This document shows positions 28,388 to 36,820 of a DNA stretch of 64,000 nucleotides, in pieces. The position numbers and the translations under genes were made by a program. Below the pieces are notes generated by a model, which saw only the letters and a program-made list of their open reading frames with translations, ran no database searches and had not been told where the DNA came from. The stretch's first letter is position 1. Every line of letters begins with the position of its first letter. The DNA lies in the NCBI GenBank assembly GCA_046349215.1, contig JAXMCV010000002.1, positions 1,054,001 to 1,118,000 of the forward strand, given 5' to 3'. The stretch is from JAJXWB01 sp046349215 (GTDB lineage: Bacteria > Pseudomonadota > Alphaproteobacteria > Rhizobiales > Beijerinckiaceae).

Positions 28388-29272
28388 TCACAGGGTTTCC
28401 CCATCGTGCGTCGGCTCGCGGCGGAATCGTCTGCGAAGAGCGGAAGGTGAGATGGCGGATCGCTTGAACGTCAGCCGTTCGGACGCAGGCTCGGCGCGCA
28501 CGATCGCGAGCTGGTAGCCCGGCAAGGGCTGGCGTCGGACGATGTCGCGCAGGTCGTAGGCGAAGTGCTTCAGCGGCGAGAGGCTGCCGGATTTGGCGTG
28601 GAGATGCCCGAAATCAAAACTCCAGCCGTGTTCCTGACGTCCGCCGTGCTTGCGTACGAGACGATAGAGCCAGCGTTCCAGCCCGCCTGTCAGATCGAAA
28701 TAGGCGCGATCGATGGTGAGAACGAGCGCATCGTCGAGAACGGCGGCGTAGAACCAGTCGGGCAGGATCATTTCGAGACCGAGTGGGCGACCGTGCGCAT
28801 CGGCGCGTTCCTTCCACTCGTTGATCCAGGAAAAGCGATGGCGCCGGCGTTCGCTGATCTGACGGATGGAAGTTGCGACCGTCGTCGATTGCAGGCGATC
28901 GAGCGCCGCCTTGAGACGGTCGTAATCGCGTGACGAGACGCCGCGGCCGATGAAGGTCAATATTTCGTGCGGCGTCGCCGCCATCAGGCGGGAGGTGCGC
29001 AAACCCGCGTCGCGCGCCTCGACGATCTGCGAGGCGGCCCAGATCAGAATATCGGCGTCCCAGATGGTCGCCATGCCGTGTTCGGCCGTCGCCTCGACCC
29101 GGATCGATATGCTTCCCGTCCGGAAGTCGATGGGAACGACGCGCTTGGATTTGGCGAGGGAGAAGAACGGATAGGCCATCAGATCCTGCGCATCGCGCGG
29201 CGCGAGATCGCCCGGCAGCGCCCGGAAGAGATCGAGCTGTTCGCGCTCACTGGGGCGGACGGCTGACGACAT
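28388..29272 (-). CDS. RepA-like replication initiator (RPA family)
   Basis: A 294-aa protein from ATG 29272 (MSSAVRPSEREQ). A GTG three codons upstream is an alternative. It matches the replication initiator A family: DLMAYPFFSLAKSKRVVPIDF, a winged-helix region with TIWDADILIWAASQIVEARD, the IGRGVSSRDYDRLKAALDRLQSTTV helix set, and the second winged helix around YFDLTGGLERWLYRLVRKHGGR. In ICEs such genes support replication of the circular form. It is followed by the iteron-like repeats 7 bp past its stop, and preceded by the excisionase gene (12 bp). Confidence 0.88.
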   Translation of the reverse strand: MSSAVRPSEREQLDLFRALPGDLAPRDAQDLMAYPFFSLAKSKRVVPIDFRTGSISIRVEATAEHGMATIWDADILIWAASQIVEARDAGLRTSRLMAATPHEILTFIGRGVSSRDYDRLKAALDRLQSTTVATSIRQISERRRHRFSWINEWKERADAHGRPLGLEMILPDWFYAAVLDDALVLTIDRAYFDLTGGLERWLYRLVRKHGGRQEHGWSFDFGHLHAKSGSLSPLKHFAYDLRDIVRRQPLPGYQLAIVRAEPASERLTFKRSAISPSALRRRFRREPTHDGETL

Positions 29273-29284
29273 GATCGCCACGTC

Positions 29285-29566
29285 TCAGCGCTGGCGGCCG
29301 GGGATTGCGACAGGCGTCGGTCCATGGCGCCGCGCCGGCAGGACGACGCCGGCGCCGGGGTCGGATGTCGATTGCTTCGCGCCGCGTCCGGCCCAGGCCT
29401 GCAGATCGTCGAGCGCATAGACGACGCGGCCGCCGAGTTTGCGATAGGCGGGCCCTGTCCCGTAGGTGCGGTGTTTCTCGAGGGTGCGTCCGGACAGGCC
29501 GAGGAAGCGCGCAGCCTCGGGGGTGCGCAGATAGCGTGGCGGCAAACCGGCGGCAGGATCGGCCAT
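29285..29566 (-). CDS. rdfS: AlpA/MerR-type HTH protein, RdfS-like excisionase
   Basis: A 93-aa protein with the DNA-binding helix pattern RYLRTPEAARFLGLSGRTLEKHRTYGTGPAYRKLGGRVVYALDDLQAW at residues 11-58, typical of excisionase/AlpA winged helices. The tail is basic. In ICEMlSymR7A, RdfS is a small HTH recombination directionality factor that drives excision and heads the repA-to-relaxase block. The position here, between an fseA-like activator and repA, matches. Expected control is activation by the FseA-like protein. The name is by synteny plus fold. Confidence 0.78.
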   Translation of the reverse strand: MADPAAGLPPRYLRTPEAARFLGLSGRTLEKHRTYGTGPAYRKLGGRVVYALDDLQAWAGRGAKQSTSDPGAGVVLPARRHGPTPVAIPGRQR

Positions 29567-29704
29567 TCGAGAGCTCCATCATCGTGTGGCGTGCGCCGGC
29601 GTTCGGCGGCGTTTCGCTGGTCACGATGGCGAAGGGAGGGAGCGAGGGGGGATGACGAAGTGTTGGGGATGAAATTCGGCACCCCGATCGAAGCGGGCAA
29701 TGCG

Positions 29705-30476
29705 TCAGCGCTCGCGGCGAAGAATCCCCAAAAGTTTGCGGTAGCCGCCGCGCATCATCTCGTAGCCGGTTGCAACCAGACGGATGGTTCGGCCGCGCAG
29801 ATCGTGCGTCTTCCACGCGCGGTCGGGGATACGCATCGCGCCGAACAAGGCTTGGGCGATCTCGCGGTAGGTCGCGCCGTCGTTGCGGCCGTCGAGCGCG
29901 CGGAGCGCCTGAATCAGACGTTCGCGCCTTTGATCGGTGAGGGCGTTCGGGTCGTCGCCGAGCGCGCGCCCGGTGAGCGAGCGCCAGAGGCGGAGCGCAG
30001 CCTGCGCGCGAACATCGAAGCAATCGTCGAGCGGCAGATTGACGGAATAGGAGATGTCGGAGCGCGGCGTCTCGGCGAACCAGAGCCGATGCGCGACGCC
30101 GGAAATCTGCAAGACGACATGCCAGCCGTCGCCGGCGCGGCGAATGTCGGCGTCCACAAGGTCGATGCGGCTCAGAACGGGGACGCCGCTATCGAGCCCC
30201 GCCGGTTCGAGGCGCAGAACCGTCGGAAGCAGTTCCGGCGCCCAGAAGATTGTCTGTTGGGAGGAGGACCGCTCAGGGTCCAACGCGAAAGCAGACGCCC
30301 CACCTCCGTCTCATGGCGAGCGTAGCAGACGTTTCGAGCGAACCTGCGTCGACTGACGTTGCGTAATCCCTGCGGTAGTCCGGATTGCGCCGCAGATATT
30401 CCCATGCGAATGCCCCCGCATCGTAATGCAACGCTTCGTTGTAGGTATCCGCTGATCGCCAATCGAATTTCGCCAT
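29705..30476 (-). CDS. fseA: FseA-like DUF2285 activator made by +1 frameshift
   Basis: Two overlapping frames together give one 256-aa protein. Frame 1 (30476-30273, after an AGGAG ribosome site) is 67 aa: MAKFDWRSADTYNEAL, FAWEYLRRNPDYRRDY and RRRWGVCFRVGP, the N-terminal domain (DUF6499-like). Frame 2 continues with ERSSSQQTIFWAPELLP and the C-terminal DUF2285 region (GATYREIAQALFG, MMRGGYRKLLGILRRER). Frame 1 ends CCC TGA, and slipping +1 at CCC joins the two without loss. FseA of ICEMlSymR7A, which activates rdfS, is produced from two frames by programmed +1 shifting. A chance mutation is the alternative, but the site and the synteny favour programming. Confidence 0.8.
30272..30278 (-). 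promoter_or_regulatory. Putative +1 ribosomal frameshift site CCC-TGA-G
   Basis: Read on the minus strand the zero frame is GGA CCC TGA. A Pro-tRNA on CCC can re-pair with CCT one base forward, and the next codon is then GAG. The slow UGA stop in the A site is the classical stimulator of such shifts. The resulting Pro-Glu junction fits the continuous DUF6499-DUF2285 protein. Confidence 0.7.
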
Positions 30477-30607
30477 TCGCCGTATCTCCTTCGCGCTCAC
30501 GCATTCAGGAAAGGAGCGGCATGATTTCGACGGAGCGACAGTTCGGGAAGCCCCGATTGGCGCATCGCGTGATGCGCGCGAGGCATCACATCGGATAATG
30601 TGCGATT

Positions 30608-30886
30608 CTACTTTGGATTTTCGCCGCGCAGCAGATGACGGTAGCCATGTTCCGTCATCCATTTCGCGCGCGCCAGATGTGAGTCGTGGGCGATGCGCGC
30701 GCGTTCCGGCTCGTGTTCCGGGTCGATCCGCAGGACGATCTTGGCGACCTCGCGCCAATCCGCGCCCTCCGCCTCGGCGTCGAGCAAGCGCATATAGGTC
30801 ACGAGATGCTGTTGGTCATAGTCGGTCAGCATCGGGTCGGTCGGCGCATGGTCGGAAACAGTGGGGTCGAGCCGCGGCTTGCGCAT
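30608..30886 (-). CDS. qseM: QseM-like single-domain DUF2285 antiactivator
   Basis: A 92-aa protein that is almost entirely one DUF2285 domain: LTDYDQQHLVTYMRLLDAEAEG, ADWREVAKIVLRIDPEHEPE, SHLARAKWMTEHGYRHLLRG. In ICEMlSymR7A, QseM blocks FseA (and TraR) and keeps the ICE silent in most cells. Its gene is divergent from qseC. The same arrangement is seen here with the XRE gene at 31138. It lies 131 bp upstream of the fseA-like gene on the same strand. Function is inferred from family and arrangement. Confidence 0.8.
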   Translation of the reverse strand: MRKPRLDPTVSDHAPTDPMLTDYDQQHLVTYMRLLDAEAEGADWREVAKIVLRIDPEHEPERARIAHDSHLARAKWMTEHGYRHLLRGENPK

Positions 30887-31072
30887 GGGGGCTACGCCTT
30901 CCGCCTGAGACTACTAGCATCTCGATACGACAATAAGCCACGATTCGGCCTTAATCCAAGTCGCGAGGAGAGGTCGATGGCTCTTTTCCTCAGCCCGACT
31001 TTGCGGGCGCTGGTTGCGTTGGGCGATCGTTGTTGCTCACAAGGCGGCTGCTTGCAGCATGGCTGCACGGTG

Positions 31073-31114
31073 CAAACCGTCCGTTTGTAGAGAATACTCC
31101 GTGGTGGAATACTC
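31073..31114. promoter_or_regulatory. Operator candidates between qseM-like and qseC-like genes
   Basis: The 251-bp divergent region holds a perfect inverted repeat CAAAC-N5-GTTTG at 31073-31087 and a direct repeat GAATACTC at 31092-31099 and 31107-31114 (15-bp step). These end 23 bp before the XRE start codon. An autoregulating XRE protein is expected to bind here and switch both promoters. Confidence 0.45.
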
Positions 31115-31137
31115 AGCAAGACCGTGCTCTCCGACCT

Positions 31138-31458
31138 ATGGAGATACGGGACGTGCTGGCGCTCAATTTGAGAAAGGCCCGACAGGCGAAGGGCCTGTCG
31201 CAGGAAGAGCTTGCGCACCGCGCCGGTATCGATCGGACCTATATCAGCGCGCTCGAGCGCAGCGTCTATGCCGCCGGCATCGACGTCGTCGACCGGCTGG
31301 CTCGCGTTCTCAACCTGGAAGCAGCGGACTTGTTGCGGCGACCGGCGTCGTCCGTCCGGGGCGCGATGCGCGCAGGCAAGAAGGCGTCGGCATCGTCGGA
31401 GGATCGCGAGGTCGGATCGACCGCTGACCACGGAAAGCCGCAGAAGCGGAAAGCCTGA
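31138..31458 (+). CDS. qseC: XRE-family HTH regulator, QseC-like
   Basis: A 106-aa protein from ATG 31138 (MEIRDVLALN). Residues 8-62 form a Cro/C1 helix-turn-helix: NLRKARQAKGLSQEELAHRAG, IDRTYISALERSVYAAGIDVV, DRLARVLNLEAADLL. The C-terminal 40 residues are basic and disordered. It diverges from the qseM-like gene. In ICEMlSymR7A the XRE-type QseC sits divergent to qseM and sets the bistable expression of the antiactivator. The assignment rests on this arrangement, because XRE proteins are too common to name by sequence alone. Confidence 0.72.
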   Translation: MEIRDVLALNLRKARQAKGLSQEELAHRAGIDRTYISALERSVYAAGIDVVDRLARVLNLEAADLLRRPASSVRGAMRAGKKASASSEDREVGSTADHGKPQKRKA

Positions 31459-31558
31459 CCCGCGGCTCTACAAAGCAGCGAGTCGGGATGCGGCGGCGAC
31501 GCGATAACGAACACAGATAGAAGGCCCCGCCCGGTGGCCCGGGCGGGGCTTGTTGCGA

Positions 31559-31882
31559 TCAGTCGCCGTTCGCCTTGCGACTGCGCGACCAGATGAGGCT
31601 GTGGCCGTCGCCATCCTCGTCGGCGAACAGGTTGGCGTAAATCGGCGAAGTGAAGCTCGGATCGTCGAGTTTCAGACCGAGATAGTCGCGCCCCTCGTTG
31701 GAGCGCTTGGACCATGCGGCGCCGATTTCGGCGCGACCGACGAAGATCCGATGCGAGGGAGCGTTGTCAGCGCTGCGGTTGGTCTCGGGGACGATGCGGA
31801 CGCCTTTCGCCTGCACGCTGAGAGTGACGATCTCGCCCTGGAATTCGTTGCCGACCTTCTTGAAGGAACCGATGGTAGCCAT
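31559..31882 (-). CDS. DUF736 family protein, second copy
   Basis: A 107-aa protein starting MATIGSFKKVGNEFQGE at ATG 31882. It has the DUF736 layout: beta-rich core, VRIVPETNRSADNAPSHRIFVG, EIGAAWSKRSNEGRDYLGLKLDDPSF and a final SLIWSRSRK. It is the canonical leading-region form and is diverged from the copy at 25753. About 90 bp upstream of the start is a large structured element shared with the DUF2493 gene. Function of the family is unknown. Confidence 0.9.
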   Translation of the reverse strand: MATIGSFKKVGNEFQGEIVTLSVQAKGVRIVPETNRSADNAPSHRIFVGRAEIGAAWSKRSNEGRDYLGLKLDDPSFTSPIYANLFADEDGDGHSLIWSRSRKANGD

Positions 31883-31972
31883 GTCGCTTCTCCTTGACTG
31901 CTTCGAGCCCGCGACCACCGCGGCCTCGATGGCGATCAACAGGCCGGAGGCGATCGACGCCGCACCTGCACA

Positions 31973-32098
31973 GGCCGAAGCACAGCGGAGGATGGCGGCC
32001 AGGCGACCCCCGCCATGGCGGGGGCTTGCTTTCTTGTCTCGCGAGGAATGGGCGCCGGGGCCCCGCGGCACGCGGGGTGCGCGGCCAGGGGAAGAAAG
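31973..32098. repeat. Structured leading-region element, copy 1
   Basis: A 25-nt block at 31973-31997 (starting GGCCGAAGC, ending GGAGGATGGCG) is repeated with one mismatch at 37910-37934. After it come an 18-bp perfect palindrome at 32007-32024 (CCCCCGCC/GGCGGGGG) and an outer stem CTTTCTT (32029-32035) / AAGAAAG (32092-32098) enclosing GC-rich inner hairpins. The layout matches copy 2 although the stem sequences differ. The remaining bases between 31883 and 32561 hold no gene I can support. Confidence 0.6.
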
Positions 32099-32561
32099 TC
32101 GATTGGCGCCATTGCGGTTCAGGCGATCGAGGCGCAGCCGACCTTCGGCCAGATCAAGCCAATCAGAGGCGAGGTGTTCGCAGGGCGACCTGCAGCAAGG
32201 CGAGGAATGGCCGATTTCGGCTCCAACAAACCGAAGGTCGTAAATTGCAAGGCGTGGAAGGCAATCTGTCGCAGGGGAGCGGATTCAATTCCCGAGCAAA
32301 GCGCGCGACGACGATCCCCTCAATCCTAAGACGATAGGCGAGCAAAATCCGACGGTTGGCACCAACTCCAGACTTGGCGCAAATGTTCGCAACGATTGTA
32401 CTCCGCATCAGACGCGAACCGCTTAGTTGCACCAACGGCAGGCAATGTTCGGTGCCCGATAGAAGACGCTCGCCTTCGCGCCAAATCGGTCGTTGGTCAT
32501 CAATTAGCGAAGATTGAACCTGCCGTTGACAGCAACTTTACCGAAGGCTCCTTATAATACC

Positions 32562-33710
32562 ATGAGCGGTGATTCAGACACAGTGACTGCGAGCGGCGAC
32601 ACCGCCGCGCCATCGACGGATGGCGCGATCGCGGATTTTGCTGAAGTAGCGCCGCCGTTGCCAAGCTCGACCATGCTTTCGTCCACGCAGGTACAGAGCG
32701 GGCCGCCAATCGAACCACTGGTCCGCATCGTGACCTACGATCCGGCACAATGGGAGGCGTTCGTCGACGAGTGGGTCTCTAGCCTCAAGATGAAGTATCA
32801 CAAGGTCCTACGATACACTGGCGCAAATGATCGCGGCATCGATGTCGCAGGATTTGAAGACAAGGATTATCTGCGGGGCGTGTGGGATAACTACCAGTGC
32901 AAGCACTACCGTGATGCCATCCCCCCGGGCACGGCATGGCCGGAGATCGGCAAGATGCTTTGGCACTCGTTTCGGGGCGAGTTCGCGCCGCCGCGCGCAT
33001 ACTTCTTTGTAGCCCCCCGCGGGACCGGAACAACCCTTACCCAGTACCTCACGAATGCTCCCGCGTTGAAGGCTGCCTTAATCGAGGCTTGGCCGAAATC
33101 CGTTGCCGACAAGATCACCTCAACACAGATTGTAAAGCTGGAGGGCAAGTTCGCCGAATATGTCGACGCCTTTGACTATTCAATCTTCCAACCCATGTCG
33201 CCACGCCAGGTGATCGAACAACACCGCGATACGCCTTACTTCATCGCGCGCTTCGGCGGCGGCTTGCCGCCGCGCCCCATCGTTGCCGCGCCGCCCTCAG
33301 AATTGGCGGACCATGAGAGCGTCTACGTCGCGCGTCTCCTCGCGGCCTATGCCGATCACACCAAGGCAAGCGTTCCTGACCTAGCCACCCTGAGGGCGTG
33401 GAGACCGCTGGAAGATCATTTCAAACGGCAGCGCGAGTGCTTCTATCACGCCGAGGCGCTGCGCGTTTTCGTCCGGGACAAGGTAGAGCCCGGCACGTTC
33501 GAGGGGTTGCAGGACGAAATCTACCATGGTGTAGCCGACACGGCCGACGGCGATCATGCTGACGGATTCGAGCGCGTTAAGGCTGTCACGCAGGCGGCGC
33601 AGGATGTTCCGCTCGCCGCCCACCCGTTGGGCGCGAGCGCCCTGGTTAAAGATAAGCGCGGCATCTGCCACCAGCTTGCCAATGAAGACCGTCTCAAATG
33701 GACGAAGTAG
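32562..33710 (+). CDS. ABC-3C system effector with restriction-endonuclease-like domain
   Basis: First gene of an ABC-three-component defence operon. ATG 32562 (MSGDSDTVTA) gives 382 aa. A TTG 16 codons upstream is less likely. Residues about 55-130 show a PD-(D/E)xK-like nuclease pattern: GIDVAG at 92-97 with the metal-binding Asp, and YQCKHY at 111-116 with the QxK motif. The C-terminal part ends in the conserved block HPLGASALVKDKRGICHQLAN, the signature of ABC-3C effector C-termini that contact the ATPase. It overlaps the next gene by 13 bp. It probably cleaves DNA once the ATPase senses infection. That role is inferred from published classification of ABC-3C systems. Confidence 0.85.
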   Translation: MSGDSDTVTASGDTAAPSTDGAIADFAEVAPPLPSSTMLSSTQVQSGPPIEPLVRIVTYDPAQWEAFVDEWVSSLKMKYHKVLRYTGANDRGIDVAGFEDKDYLRGVWDNYQCKHYRDAIPPGTAWPEIGKMLWHSFRGEFAPPRAYFFVAPRGTGTTLTQYLTNAPALKAALIEAWPKSVADKITSTQIVKLEGKFAEYVDAFDYSIFQPMSPRQVIEQHRDTPYFIARFGGGLPPRPIVAAPPSELADHESVYVARLLAAYADHTKASVPDLATLRAWRPLEDHFKRQRECFYHAEALRVFVRDKVEPGTFEGLQDEIYHGVADTADGDHADGFERVKAVTQAAQDVPLAAHPLGASALVKDKRGICHQLANEDRLKWTK

Positions 33711-34201
33711 CACGTGACCGATTTTCGTTGACGTTCAACGGCCCGTTTGAGGCGGGCGTTCGAGCGGTCGCGGTTCTCGGCTCCGCATTTCCCCGCTCCT
33801 ACGATATTCAGCGGCTAACGGCGTTCGACTATCTTCTCGTGCGGACGCATCAATTGGGTGGACCAGACGATCTTCATCCTGCAACGCCGATCCAGACTCC
33901 GGCCACGGAAGTCAGACGCCGCGTGGTTCAGGATGCACTGCATCTGATGATGACGCGCGATCTGGTCGTGCGCGTTATCAACGAGCATGGAATTTCTTAC
34001 CGCGCCGGCGAGACTGCCGCGATGTTCCTCGAATCTTTGCGCACGCCATATCTCACAGCGCTGAAAGACCGAGCGGACTGGCTAGTTTATTACCTGGCGG
34101 ATTACACAGATACCGAACTCGATTCGTTGATGCGTAGGTTCTTCGATACCTGGGTCGTCGAGTTCCAGAACGTCGAGCGCAGCCTCGGAGCATCCGAATG
34201 A
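33698..34201 (+). CDS. ABC-3C system middle component
   Basis: A 167-aa protein with the pattern of the small middle component of ABC-3C operons: NGPFEAGVRAVAVLGSAFPR, IQRLTAFDYLLVRTHQLGG, and a winged-helix-like end with AAMFLESLRTPYLTALKDRADW. It is thought to bridge the SMC-like ATPase and the effector. It overlaps the effector gene by 13 bp and the ATPase gene by 4 bp (ATGA), so expression of the three is tightly coupled. The sequence looks like the middle component 2 subtype. Confidence 0.82.
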   Translation: MDEVARDRFSLTFNGPFEAGVRAVAVLGSAFPRSYDIQRLTAFDYLLVRTHQLGGPDDLHPATPIQTPATEVRRRVVQDALHLMMTRDLVVRVINEHGISYRAGETAAMFLESLRTPYLTALKDRADWLVYYLADYTDTELDSLMRRFFDTWVVEFQNVERSLGASE

Positions 34202-36087
34202 CGAAAGGTCTGCGCTTGCGGCATCTCAGCTTCCACGGACCGGCGCGCAAGTTCGCGACGATTGCCTTTGGCCCCGGCCTTAATGTCATCCATGGCGCTT
34301 CGAACACCGGAAAATCCTTCGTCATTGATTCAATCGATTTCATGCTCGGTGGCAAAGGGCCGCTGCGCGATATCCCGGAGCGGGTCGGCTATGACCGGAT
34401 CTTGCTTGCGATGGAGACGCTGGAAGGACAACAGTTCACTCTGACGCGCAGCACCGAAGGCAGTGCGTTTCGCATCTACGACGGGCTTTATTCCGAGGCG
34501 CTGCCGGAAGGCGAAGGCACGACGCTTGCCGATATCCACAGCGACCGGAACGAGGAAAACCTCTCCGCGTATCTGCTGGCCAAGCTCGACCTCTCCCACA
34601 AACGGGTAAGACGGAACAAGCGCGGAGATACCAACAGCCTCAGCTTCCGGAATCTTGCGCGCCTTGTAATCATCAACGAGGAGGAGATAATCCAGCAGCG
34701 TTCGCCGCTGTCCGACGGCAACTATACAGCCGATACAACAAACACCTCGGTTTTCAAATTGTTGCTGACCGGCGTTGATGATTCCGCGTTTGCCACTGCG
34801 CAGTCGCGCACCCCGGAACAGCAAAGCCGCAGCGCTCAGCTCGACCTGCTCGATCAATTGATTGAAGGCTACAGCCGCCAAGTTAAAGAACTGGCCGGGC
34901 CGCCGGACGAACTCGAAGCGCAGCGCGAGCGTCTTGAGCAATCCATGCGCTCTCAGGGCGAGCTTCTCTCAGTCTCCGAAACTGCCTTTAAGGAAGCCGC
35001 CGCGCGCCGTAGGGATATTGCGCGCCGCGTGGAGGAAGGTAGAGATCGGCTGACGGAGATCACCGCCCTTCTGGAGCGCTTCACCTTGCTCGACGCACAC
35101 TATCGCTCGGATACCGAGAGGCTATGCGGTATTGAAGAAGCGGGGAGCCTTTTTGGCGCTCTCGGCGCCATTGTCTGCCCTTTCTGCGGCGCGGCGCCCG
35201 AGCATCATCGCAAGGCCGAATGCGATTTCGATGTCGACAAGGCCGTCGCCGCCGCACGGTCCGAAATACGCAAGATCGAAGTGCGCCGAAACGAACTAGC
35301 GCAGACGATCGCCACGCTGCGGAAGGAAGCAGTGAGCTTTGAGCGGCGTATGCCGGGCCTCGAAGAGCAGCTTGCGGCGGTATCCGGCGAAATAGAACGG
35401 GTGGTGTCTCCCAATCTTCGCCAGCTCAGAACGGCTTACAGGCAGTTGGCCGACAAGGATGGCGAGGTGCGCGAAGCACTTGCGATCTATCGCGGTCTAT
35501 CGGATCTAGAGCAACGCAAGGCTGCGCTGGAACGGGAAAGCGAGGCATCAGGGGATGGCGGCAACGGCCTCAGCGATGGCGACCTGCCTAGTACGACCGC
35601 CGACAAGTTTTCCGGAATCGTGCTCTCCACCTTAAGAGACTGGCATTTTCCGGAGATCGATCGCGTCCATTTCGAAGCCAAGACTCGCGACCTGGTCATC
35701 AACGGCAAGAACCGAACATCCTTCGGCAAAGGACTCCGCGCCATTACGCAGGCGGCGTTCACCGTCAGCCTGCTCCAATATTGCAGGCAATACGAAACCC
35801 CGCATCCGGGCTTCATTGTCCTCGACTCGCCGCTGCTTTCCTACCGGGAGCCGGAAGGAGATGAAGACGATCTTAGCGGCACAGACCTGAATTCACACTT
35901 CTACGAGTTTCTTGCGAAGCTGCCGGACGATCGGCAGGTGCTAGTCGTCGAAAACACTGACCCTCCGGCGGATATTCAGGCCTCCATCCAAACCGTCAAA
36001 TTTACGAAGATCGAAGGCGTCGGCCGCTACGGGTTCTTTCCGGTCGATCAAAACGCTTCGGCCACATCGTTACGGCTGGACTCGTAG
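34198..36087 (+). CDS. ABC-3C SMC/Rad50-like ATPase (DUF3732 type)
   Basis: A 629-aa ABC ATPase. Walker A GASNTGKS is at 33-40. A long coiled-coil region runs from about 210 to 460 and contains a CxxC turn (CPFCGAAP, about 327-330), like the zinc hook of Rad50. The C-terminal lobe has GFIVLDSPLLSYREPEGDEDD, which serves as Walker B/D-loop in the DUF3732 group. It should form the sensor/motor of the three-gene system and bind DNA ends or an invader structure. It is the last gene of the operon: 54 bp separate it from the convergent membrane-protein gene. Confidence 0.85.
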   Translation: MTKGLRLRHLSFHGPARKFATIAFGPGLNVIHGASNTGKSFVIDSIDFMLGGKGPLRDIPERVGYDRILLAMETLEGQQFTLTRSTEGSAFRIYDGLYSEALPEGEGTTLADIHSDRNEENLSAYLLAKLDLSHKRVRRNKRGDTNSLSFRNLARLVIINEEEIIQQRSPLSDGNYTADTTNTSVFKLLLTGVDDSAFATAQSRTPEQQSRSAQLDLLDQLIEGYSRQVKELAGPPDELEAQRERLEQSMRSQGELLSVSETAFKEAAARRRDIARRVEEGRDRLTEITALLERFTLLDAHYRSDTERLCGIEEAGSLFGALGAIVCPFCGAAPEHHRKAECDFDVDKAVAAARSEIRKIEVRRNELAQTIATLRKEAVSFERRMPGLEEQLAAVSGEIERVVSPNLRQLRTAYRQLADKDGEVREALAIYRGLSDLEQRKAALERESEASGDGGNGLSDGDLPSTTADKFSGIVLSTLRDWHFPEIDRVHFEAKTRDLVINGKNRTSFGKGLRAITQAAFTVSLLQYCRQYETPHPGFIVLDSPLLSYREPEGDEDDLSGTDLNSHFYEFLAKLPDDRQVLVVENTDPPADIQASIQTVKFTKIEGVGRYGFFPVDQNASATSLRLDS

Positions 36088-36140
36088 CGGCTACGCAACA
36101 TTGCGCCGAGCTTCCGCGACCGGACGCCGCCAGGGCCCAG

Positions 36141-36617
36141 CTATCGGTCAGTTTTGGCCATTTTTGACACGCGGCTACGCCCAACCCCAGTCGATGATAG
36201 ATCCGAGGACCGGCGTGTCATAGCGCTCAAACGAGCGAATGCGACGGATCCAATGGCGGACGCTCCGATCAGCGCGAGGACTTCGCACGATCCTGCGGCG
36301 GATAATCCGATCCGAGCGATGCCGAGGCTCGCATGATAGCCCGCGAAGGCAGCCGGCCCTGCCACCAGAAGCGCTATTGCTGAGCGCGTGAGCGGCGATC
36401 TCGTCGTGGCATACAGGAATTGTGCAACGCCGGACACCAACATTGCAGAGACCAGCCCGACAGTGATCGCGAGCGCGGCGCCTGCGCCATTTTGCGAGAG
36501 GAGAGCGCCGGCGGCTGCGCCGATGAAGAACGGCAGTGCCTGGACGGCGAGCATGAACAGGAGCCAGCAAAGCAAGCCGACGCCGAGGATGCTGAATAAA
36601 ATGCCTGTGATGATCAT
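36141..36617 (-). CDS. Membrane protein of unknown function
   Basis: A 158-aa protein from ATG 36617 (MIITGILFSILGVG). Four hydrophobic segments at about 2-25, 27-42, 45-68 and 80-100 are separated by short loops, one being Gly/Ala-rich (FFIGAAAGALLSQNGAGAALA). The C-terminal 35 residues are polar and basic. It is commonly seen in this part of rhizobial ICEs, but I know no function. It converges with the ABC-3C operon, which looks inserted between this gene and the DUF736 gene. Confidence 0.7.
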   Translation of the reverse strand: MIITGILFSILGVGLLCWLLFMLAVQALPFFIGAAAGALLSQNGAGAALAITVGLVSAMLVSGVAQFLYATTRSPLTRSAIALLVAGPAAFAGYHASLGIARIGLSAAGSCEVLALIGASAIGSVAFARLSAMTRRSSDLSSTGVGRSRVSKMAKTDR

Positions 36618-36756
36618 GGTGGCGGTCTCCGTGACATGAGTGTCAAACGGTTGCGCCTCCACCGCCACCACGGCGCAAGGCGCAGCATATACGAAGACTT
36701 CTGTCCGCGGCAGTCGAATTTACGCGGACGGGCGCAAGCGACCGCAATGCGGAAAG

Positions 36757-36784
36757 CCGGAAAGACGGCGATACGCCTTTCCGG
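36757..36784. terminator. Hairpin after the DUF2493 gene
   Basis: CCGGAAAG (36757-36764) pairs with CTTTCCGG (36777-36784), and GGCG/CGCC pairs inside the loop. It lies 37-64 bp past the stop of the DUF2493 gene on the minus strand. There is no clear T-run, so rho-independent activity is uncertain. Confidence 0.4.
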
Positions 36785-36820
36785 TTCTGCCATTTTCCGG
36801 GTCGCCGAGAGTGACGGCGC

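Noticed and set aside
29305..30325. Plus-strand frames of 116 and 333 codons
   Set aside because: They are antisense shadows of the rdfS-like and fseA-like genes, without domain features.
30273..30476. Separate 67-aa gene followed by a separate 192-aa DUF2285 gene
   Set aside because: The two frames form one continuous domain arrangement across the CCC-TGA site, and FseA homologues are made that way, so they are reported as one frameshifted gene.
32526..32558. Sigma-70 promoter TTGACA / TATAAT before the ABC-3C operon
   Set aside because: Both hexamers are perfect, but the spacer is 21 bp and the -10 box ends 3 bp before the chosen ATG. The spacing does not support it as the main promoter.
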